From NCBI GenBank assembly GCA_022180725.1, contig BQMO01000014.1, forward strand, positions 186,001 through 250,000: a stretch of 64,000 nucleotides of DNA. The letters run 5' to 3'. The notes beneath the pieces are model-generated. The model ran no database searches. It was not told where the DNA came from and saw nothing but the letters and a program-made list of their open reading frames with translations. Below, piece by piece: positions 58,673 to 64,000 of this stretch. How positions within the stretch are numbered: position 1 is the stretch's first letter; every line of letters begins with the position of its first letter. A program made the position numbers and the translations under genes. The DNA is from Phycisphaerae bacterium. Lineage in GTDB: Bacteria > Planctomycetota > Phycisphaerae > Phycisphaerales > UBA1924.

Positions 58673-59865
58673 CGGGCCTCATGCCACAGCCCCACGCCCT
58701 CGAACGCGCTGTGCACGCGTACCAATCAAACTTCGGCGTCAAGCCCACGTGCGTTGCGCTCGCGCCGGGACGGGTGAATCTCATCGGGGAGCACATCGAC
58801 TACGCGGGGGGGGCCGTATTGCCGATGGCCATTGACCTGGCGTGCGCCGTGGCGGCGGGACCGGGGCGGGGGGATGTCGGCCGGATCGTCGCCACGGACC
58901 TGAGCGCATCATGGACGTATTCGCGATCCGACAGATTCACCGCGATGCGGGCGGACGCGCGGGATGGTGGAGGGGATTGGCGGTCGTACGTCGCGGGCGT
59001 GCTGCACGGCGTGGGCGAGCGTGCGGGCGGCGTTCCGGCGGTGGATGTGTGCATTGCCTCGGATGTGCCACGCGGTTCGGGGTTGTCGAGTTCGGCGGCG
59101 CTCGAAGTGGCCCTGGCCGCCGTGGCGTGCGAGATCGCGGGCGTGGAGTGGGCGGCGGATCGCCCATGGTTGGCGCGGCTGTGCCAGCGGGCCGAGTGGG
59201 AGTTCGCGGGCGTGCCGTGCGGCCTGATGGACCAGGCGGCCTCGTGCCTGGGACGAGAAGGGCACGCGATGCTGATGGCGTTCCGCGAGGGGCTAGACGC
59301 ATCGTGGGTGCCGATGCCCCGCGGTATCGACGTGCTCGTGTTCGACTCGGGCGTGCCGCGGGCGCTCGGCGCCGGGGCCTATGGCCGGCTGCGGGCGGCG
59401 AGCGATTCGGCGGCGATGAACCTCGGCTTGACATACCTCTGCGACGCGCCGGCGGGCGTCGAACCGACGGGTTTGGATGACGGCGAGCGCCGGGCCGCGA
59501 TTCATGCGATCGGCGAGAATCGTCGCGTGATCGAGGCGGCGGAGGCGCTCCGGGCCGGGGAACACTCTCGCGTGGGCGTGCTGCTGAACGAATCGCACGC
59601 GTCCCTGCGGGACGTCCTGCGCGTGTCGTGCGACGAACTCGACACGCTCGTGGACTTCGCGGGGGTGTGCCCGGGGGTGTACGGCGCCCGACTGACCGGC
59701 GCGGGGTTCGGCGGGTGTGCCATCGCCCTGGCCGCGGCGGATTGTGCCGAGCACGTGGCCGAGTCGGTCAGCGCGGCGTTCGAGCGCCGATACGGACGGC
59801 GGTGCCGGTCGTGGCGCGTGCGGGCGAGCGAGGGGGTGCGTGTCAGTCGTTGGGGTTGCGCATGA
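58669..59865 (+). CDS. galK: Galactokinase
   Basis: A GHMP-family kinase converting galactose to galactose 1-phosphate (Leloir pathway). The 398 residues show APGRVNLIGEHIDYAGG (signature), the ATP loop GSGLSSSAALEVALAA, CGLMDQAASCLG with the catalytic Asp, and the C-terminal GARLTGAGFGGC. ATG 58669 overlaps the upstream gene's stop. No other Leloir genes are near. The last 23 bases overlap the POT transporter gene on the opposite strand. Confidence 0.92.
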   Translation: MTGLMPQPHALERAVHAYQSNFGVKPTCVALAPGRVNLIGEHIDYAGGAVLPMAIDLACAVAAGPGRGDVGRIVATDLSASWTYSRSDRFTAMRADARDGGGDWRSYVAGVLHGVGERAGGVPAVDVCIASDVPRGSGLSSSAALEVALAAVACEIAGVEWAADRPWLARLCQRAEWEFAGVPCGLMDQAASCLGREGHAMLMAFREGLDASWVPMPRGIDVLVFDSGVPRALGAGAYGRLRAASDSAAMNLGLTYLCDAPAGVEPTGLDDGERRAAIHAIGENRRVIEAAEALRAGEHSRVGVLLNESHASLRDVLRVSCDELDTLVDFAGVCPGVYGARLTGAGFGGCAIALAAADCAEHVAESVSAAFERRYGRRCRSWRVRASEGVRVSRWGCA

Positions 59866-61921
59866 GTTTCTTCATCACGGGCACCAGGAGCAACATGAGC
59901 AGCGACGCGATGGTGCAGGCGACGACGAAGAGGAAGAAGAAGTCGGCCTGACCGCCGAAACTCCAGGGGAGTTTGAGGCGGCCTTCTTCCACGGCCTTGA
60001 CCTGCGCGGCGACCAGTCCGCCGCCGAGGTTGGCGATAAAGGAGGAAACGAACCAGATGCCCATGAGGAGCGAGACGAACTTGGCCGGGGCGGCCTTGGT
60101 GACATAGGAGAGGCCGGTGGGGGAAAGGCAGAGTTCGCCGACGGTGTGCCAGAAGTAGAGGAGGAAGATGAGCATCATCGAGGCCTTGGCGGCGCCGCCG
60201 GCGGCGATGCGGCCGGCCATGACCATGAAGATGTACCCCACGCCGAGGAAGAAGATCCCCAGGAAGATCTTCATGGGCTGCGAGGGGTTCATCTTCCGCT
60301 TGCCGAGGAAGGTCCAGATCGCGGCGAAGAGCGGGGCCATGATGAAGATCAGCCCGGCGTTGACGGACTGAAACCACGACGCGGGAACTTCGAACGAGCC
60401 GATCATGCGGTCGGTGTTCTGCTTGGTGAAGAGGTTGATGCTTGACCCGGCCTGTTCGAACCCGATCCAGAAGACGGCGTTGAAGAGCATGAAGACGAAG
60501 ATGGTGATGACCGGCCCGCGGTCCTCGGGGCGGTTCTGCACCAGGAACCAGGCGACCCAGGCGAGGGCGCCGGCGATCATGCCGATGACCACGCCCCACC
60601 CGGCCTTGGGGTTGTTCTGGAGCCATTCCATGCCGCGGCCGATGGCGTCGGTCAGCCCGGCGTGGTAGAGCACGCCGAAGAGCACCGCGGCGCCCATCGC
60701 GAGCATGAAGAGGAAGGTTGCGGTGCGCGTGGCGTTCGCCCGAGGCGCGTCGCCGATGCCCGCGAGGAAGCGGGGCTTGCCCCAGAGGTACATGCCCAAG
60801 CCCAGGAGCATGCCGACGGCGGCGGAACCGAAGCCCCAGTGCCAGCCGACCTTCTCGCCCAGCGTGCCGCAGACGTACGCGCAGAGGAATGCACCAAGGT
60901 TGATGCCCATGTAGAAGATGGTGAACGCGCCGTCGCGTCGCGGGTCGCCCGGCGGGTACAACTGTCCGACCATCACCGAGACGTTGGGTTTGAAGTGCCC
61001 GGTGCCCAGCACGATCACGGCGAGGCCCATGATGAACACGGAAAGCCCTAACTTGCTCTGGGCCAAGTCCCCCATGCCCGAGATGCCCAGGATCACGTGC
61101 CCGATGGCGATGAGGATGCTCCCGATCACCATCGATCGGTGCGTGCCGATGAGCTTGTCCGCCAGCAACCCGCCCAGGATCGGGAGGAGGTACGCCAGCC
61201 CGGTGTACCACCCGTAGAGCGTGTTGGCGCGGGCTTCGGTCCAGTTACGGCCGCTGTCGTGGTCGTTGATCGTGACGACCGCGGTGTAGGGTGATTCTCC
61301 CGCGGCGCGGTCCTTGTCGGGCTTGATCTCCGCGGTGATCGAATCGGGATTGTCGTTGATGGTGTAGAACGTGCGGACGTCGTCGGACTCGCGACGGATC
61401 TTGATCGTGCACGAGATCGTGTGGTCGGTGGGGTTGGTGACGAGGAAGGCGAAGGTGCCGTTCTGGAACGGTCCGCCCACCGGGCCGGAGACAATCACGG
61501 ACGAGCCGTCATCGGGCGAGGGCGTCCAGGTCGATTTGTCCGGGTTCGCTGGGTCGGGGATGCGAGTGGCACGCGTGACGCGCAAGGCCGGGGTGCCGAT
61601 GGTGGTCGATGGGTGCAACCCACCCTCGGCCGGTACGCCGACCGCGAGAATGACGGATCGTGTCTGCGTGCCCAGGGTTCGCTCGACCGCGGCGGCCTTG
61701 GCGGGTTCCTTTTCCTCGAACTCGATGATGTTCTCGTAGGCACCGGGGCCGACCTGCTTGGCGGCGATGACGGCGACAAGGTAGAGCGCGAGCAAGGCCC
61801 GCATGCCGTAGTAACTGAACCGCTCCCACATCTCGACGCCGAAGAGCAGGAAGAGGCCGACGGGGTGACCGAGGATGGTGCGTTCGCCCGAGGTGCCGCC
61901 GCCGCTGGAAGGTTGGCTCAT
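59843..61921 (-). CDS. POT-family peptide/proton symporter with large inserted domain
   Basis: A proton-coupled oligopeptide transporter of 692 residues; bacterial POTs are usually 450-520. TM1 carries the ExxERF motif (Glu30, Glu33, Arg34, Phe35) followed by SYYGMRALLALYL. Between TM1 and TM2 (about residues 53-228) sits an extra region: a charged helical part, then beta-rich sequence (FAFLVTNPTDHTISCTIKI; SPYTAVVTIND). TM2 resumes at TLYGWYTGLAYLLPILGGLLADK. Ten or more further helices are visible. By POT topology the insert is periplasmic. The SD AAGGA precedes the ATG; a GC-rich hairpin lies in the leader. Confidence 0.88.
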   Translation of the reverse strand: MSQPSSGGGTSGERTILGHPVGLFLLFGVEMWERFSYYGMRALLALYLVAVIAAKQVGPGAYENIIEFEEKEPAKAAAVERTLGTQTRSVILAVGVPAEGGLHPSTTIGTPALRVTRATRIPDPANPDKSTWTPSPDDGSSVIVSGPVGGPFQNGTFAFLVTNPTDHTISCTIKIRRESDDVRTFYTINDNPDSITAEIKPDKDRAAGESPYTAVVTINDHDSGRNWTEARANTLYGWYTGLAYLLPILGGLLADKLIGTHRSMVIGSILIAIGHVILGISGMGDLAQSKLGLSVFIMGLAVIVLGTGHFKPNVSVMVGQLYPPGDPRRDGAFTIFYMGINLGAFLCAYVCGTLGEKVGWHWGFGSAAVGMLLGLGMYLWGKPRFLAGIGDAPRANATRTATFLFMLAMGAAVLFGVLYHAGLTDAIGRGMEWLQNNPKAGWGVVIGMIAGALAWVAWFLVQNRPEDRGPVITIFVFMLFNAVFWIGFEQAGSSINLFTKQNTDRMIGSFEVPASWFQSVNAGLIFIMAPLFAAIWTFLGKRKMNPSQPMKIFLGIFFLGVGYIFMVMAGRIAAGGAAKASMMLIFLLYFWHTVGELCLSPTGLSYVTKAAPAKFVSLLMGIWFVSSFIANLGGGLVAAQVKAVEEGRLKLPWSFGGQADFFFLFVVACTIASLLMLLLVPVMKKLMRNPND

Positions 61922-61944
61922 GAGGGAAGGTCCTTGTCATGCCG

Positions 61945-61964
61945 GGCCCGGATGGGTCCGGGCC
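61945..61964 (-). promoter_or_regulatory. GC-rich hairpin in the POT gene leader
   Basis: An 8-bp perfect inverted repeat, GGCCCGGA (61945-61952) and TCCGGGCC (61957-61964), lies between a possible -10 (TATCCT, complement of 61980-61985) and the SD of the POT gene. It could modulate leader structure; no known riboswitch motif is visible. Confidence 0.35.
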
Positions 61965-62073
61965 ACGGAATCGACCGACAGGATAGCGAAATCGGCCTGC
62001 GGGTGCCTTGGGCTGCAATCCACGCGTGCTCACCCGGGGCGGCTCGGGCCCCACCCAATCCGACCTCGATTGC

Positions 62074-62091
62074 TATCCTCTGCCCACGACC
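62074..62091 (+). promoter_or_regulatory. -10-like TATCCT, near-leaderless start
   Basis: TATCCT at 62074-62079 ends 12 bases before the ATG at 62092, and no SD is present in between. Confidence 0.4.
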
Positions 62092-63423
62092 ATGCCCAGG
62101 ACGAAGTATCTGGACCGGCTGCTGGCCCGCATCGCCTCACGAAAGGCGGTGGTGGGGGTCGTGGGCCTTGGGTATGTCGGTCTGCCGCTGGTGCGGGCGA
62201 TGCACGAGGCGGGGTTTCACGTGGTCGGGTACGACATCGACGCGGCGAAGATTCGCAAGTTGAAGACCGGCACGCCGTACCTGAAGCACCTGGGGCGTGG
62301 CTTGGTGCGTGACTTGTCGCGGTCGGCGCGGTTCATGGCGACGAACACGCCGCGCGACCTGGGCCGCTGTGACGCGGTGGCGATCTGCGTCCCGACGCCG
62401 CTGGGCGCGCACGACGAGCCGGACCTGTCGTATGTCGTACGTTCGACGGAGATGCTGGCGGGAGTGATCCGGCCTGGCGCGCTGGTGTGTCTGGAATCGA
62501 CGACGTACCCGGGCACGACGCGCGAGGTGGTGAAGCCGATTCTCGAGCGTGCCGGCCGCGTGTGCGGACGCGACGTGTTCATCGCCTTCAGCCCCGAGCG
62601 CGAAGACCCGGGCCGTCCGGGTGTCGAGACGCGCACGATCCCGCGCGTGGTGGGGGGACTGGACACGCCGAGCACGATGGCCGCGGCGACGTTGTACGGG
62701 GCGGCGGTGGACAAGGTGGTACCCGTGGCCTCCGCCGAGGTGGCGGAGAGCGCGAAACTACTCGAGAACATCTACCGCGCGGTGAACATTGCGCTGGTCA
62801 ACGAGCTCAAGCCCGTGCTCGCGGACATGGGGATTGACCTCTGGGAGGTGATCGGGGCGGCGTCGACCAAACCCTTCGGGTTTCAGCCTTTTTACCCCGG
62901 CCCGGGCCTGGGCGGGCATTGCATCCCCATCGATCCGTACTACCTGACGTACAAAGCCCGCGAGTACGGGCACGTGACGCGGTTCATCGAACTGGCCGGC
63001 CTGGTCAACCGGCGGATGCCGGCGTACGTGGTGTCGCGGCTCACCGGCGCGCTCAACGATGAGCGCAAGGCGCTGCGGGGATCGCGCGTGCTTGTGCTGG
63101 GGGTGGCGTACAAGCCCAATGTCGATGACGTGCGCGAGACACCCGCCGCGGAGATCATTCGACTCCTTCGCGCCCGCGGGGCCGAGGTCTCGTACCACGA
63201 TCCGCACGTGCCGGTTTTCCCGATGATGCGTCGGCACGCGGTGGGTCTGAAGAGCGTGCGGCTGACGCCGGCAACTCTTCGCACCGCCGACGCGGCCGTC
63301 ATCGTGACGGACCATGCCGACGTGGACTATGCCCTGATCGGTCGGTACGCACGGTTGATCGTCGATACGCGCAATGTCATGGCGTCGGTGCGCCGGCCGC
63401 GGGCACGGATCGTCAAGGCGTAG
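62092..63423 (+). CDS. Nucleotide-sugar dehydrogenase (UDP-GlcNAc/UDP-Glc 6-dehydrogenase family)
   Basis: An NAD-dependent two-step oxidase turning a UDP-sugar into the uronic acid form for exopolysaccharide. The 443 residues show the Rossmann start VVGVVGLGYVGLPLVRAM (about 20-37), ESTTYPGTT, FSPEREDPG, AKLLENIYRAVNIALVNEL with the family Lys/Asn, and catalytic Cys in GPGLGGHCIPIDPYYL, then the C-terminal UDP-binding domain (GVAYKPNVDDVRETPA). The SPERxDPG form and GHCIPIDP favour the WbpA/WecC-like branch acting on N-acetyl-hexosamine sugars over UDP-glucose, but this is a lean. Confidence 0.88.
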   Translation: MPRTKYLDRLLARIASRKAVVGVVGLGYVGLPLVRAMHEAGFHVVGYDIDAAKIRKLKTGTPYLKHLGRGLVRDLSRSARFMATNTPRDLGRCDAVAICVPTPLGAHDEPDLSYVVRSTEMLAGVIRPGALVCLESTTYPGTTREVVKPILERAGRVCGRDVFIAFSPEREDPGRPGVETRTIPRVVGGLDTPSTMAAATLYGAAVDKVVPVASAEVAESAKLLENIYRAVNIALVNELKPVLADMGIDLWEVIGAASTKPFGFQPFYPGPGLGGHCIPIDPYYLTYKAREYGHVTRFIELAGLVNRRMPAYVVSRLTGALNDERKALRGSRVLVLGVAYKPNVDDVRETPAAEIIRLLRARGAEVSYHDPHVPVFPMMRRHAVGLKSVRLTPATLRTADAAVIVTDHADVDYALIGRYARLIVDTRNVMASVRRPRARIVKA

Positions 63424-63467
63424 GGTCGATGATGCTTGCGGAGCACCGCCCGGCCCTACGGTCGGGC

Positions 63468-64000
63468 ATGGCGAGTATTCGTTCAGTGGCGGTGTTCTGC
63501 GGCGCCAGTCATGGCGGAAGGCCCGAGTACGCCGGCGCGGCGTTCGAACTCGGGACGGAGATCGCGAAGCGCGGCATGACGGTGGTCTACGGCGGGGGGC
63601 GGGCCGGGCTGATGGGGGCGGTCGCCGATGCGGCCTTGGCCGCCGGCGGGCGCGTGGTCGGGGTCATCACGACGCTTCTGGAAGGCAAGGAACTCGGGCA
63701 CACGGGCATCCAGGAACTGCGCGTGGTCGGCACGATGCACGAGCGCAAGATGATGATGGCCGACCTGGCCGACGCGTTCATCGCCCTCCCCGGCGGGCTG
63801 GGCACGCTCGACGAACTCTTCGAGATACTCGCGTGGGCGCAGTTGGGCATTCACACCAAGCCGGTCGGGGTCCTCAATACGGCGGGGTACTACGACGCCC
63901 TGATGACGTTTCTCGACCATGTCGAGCGGGAGAAGTTCCTGCGGCTGAATCACCGGACCGAGATGGTCTTCGAGCACGTCCCGACGGCCATGCTCGATCG
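63468..64000 (+). CDS. LOG-family protein (TIGR00730 type), cut by window end
   Basis: The frame is open to the last base, giving about 177 residues. Motifs: SVAVFCGAS, VVYGGGRAGLMGAVADAAL, MHERKMMM and PGGLGTLDELFE. These are the Rossmann and PGGxGTxxE signatures of the LOG family, which hydrolyses nucleoside 5'-monophosphates (cytokinin riboside phosphoribohydrolase type). ATG 63468 places the Rossmann strand close to the start; ATGs at 63429 and 63432 in the same frame would add about 12 residues. No clear SD is seen for any. Confidence 0.9.
   Translation, partial: MASIRSVAVFCGASHGGRPEYAGAAFELGTEIAKRGMTVVYGGGRAGLMGAVADAALAAGGRVVGVITTLLEGKELGHTGIQELRVVGTMHERKMMMADLADAFIALPGGLGTLDELFEILAWAQLGIHTKPVGVLNTAGYYDALMTFLDHVEREKFLRLNHRTEMVFEHVPTAMLD

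Overview
The window is one very GC-rich stretch (roughly 70% G+C by eye) of a bacterial chromosome, densely packed with about 50 genes. I see no rRNA, insertion sequence, prophage or CRISPR array. Several features suggest a planctomycete, probably of the class Phycisphaerae: ECF sigma genes next to membrane proteins of planctomycete type, a DUF1559-like pilin-type domain, CxxC-YNLRGL zinc-ribbon membrane proteins, and a TolQ/TolR operon with a VWA protein. The taxonomic assignment is inference.

Region 1 (1-20662) is a type II secretion operon: gspF (cut by the window edge), the pseudopilins gspG, H, I, J and K, a GspL/PilM-PilN-like protein, a GspM/PilO protein fused to a GspC/PilP-type domain, a giant secretin and a small lipoprotein. 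The secretin gene is 12.8 kb (4272 aa). It has a signal sequence, an N0 domain, about 46 tandem secretin N1-type modules (ordinary GspD has three) and one normal secretin core. Part of the array was built by tandem duplication of a five-module, 390-residue block. This is the most unusual object in the window.

Region 2 (20663-34471) holds metabolic and general genes: 2-oxoglutarate dehydrogenase E1 and E2, a secreted DUF4139-type protein, a large FAD/Fe-S D-2-hydroxyacid dehydrogenase, a GNAT acetyltransferase, a CDGSH protein, a MoxR ATPase, a zinc-ribbon membrane protein, a small zincin, a DUF2007 protein and MscL.

Region 3 (34472-39960) has a CAT-anticodon tRNA, DUF2891, a DoxX-like protein, DUF1428, a c-di-AMP (ydaO-type) riboswitch ahead of a KtrB/TrkH potassium channel subunit, then frr and pyrH.

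Region 4 (40095-50286) is a tightly overlapping eight-gene operon: a VWA protein with a TonB-like SxxxH transmembrane anchor, an ExbB/TolQ protein, two different ExbD/TolR proteins, and four uncharacterised exported or membrane proteins. It reads as an energised envelope machine in which a VWA domain takes the place of the TonB C-terminus.

Region 5 (50347-64000) has a tRNA-binding protein, two ECF sigma modules (one whose partner is a pilin-like DUF1559-type membrane protein), L35/L20 followed by a clear terminator, a site-2 protease, an agmatinase-family enzyme, galactokinase, a POT transporter with a large extra domain, a nucleotide-sugar dehydrogenase and a LOG-family protein cut by the right edge.

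Across the window many first genes lack a Shine-Dalgarno sequence and instead carry a TAnnnT -10-like hexamer 6-12 bases before the ATG, which suggests frequent leaderless transcription.
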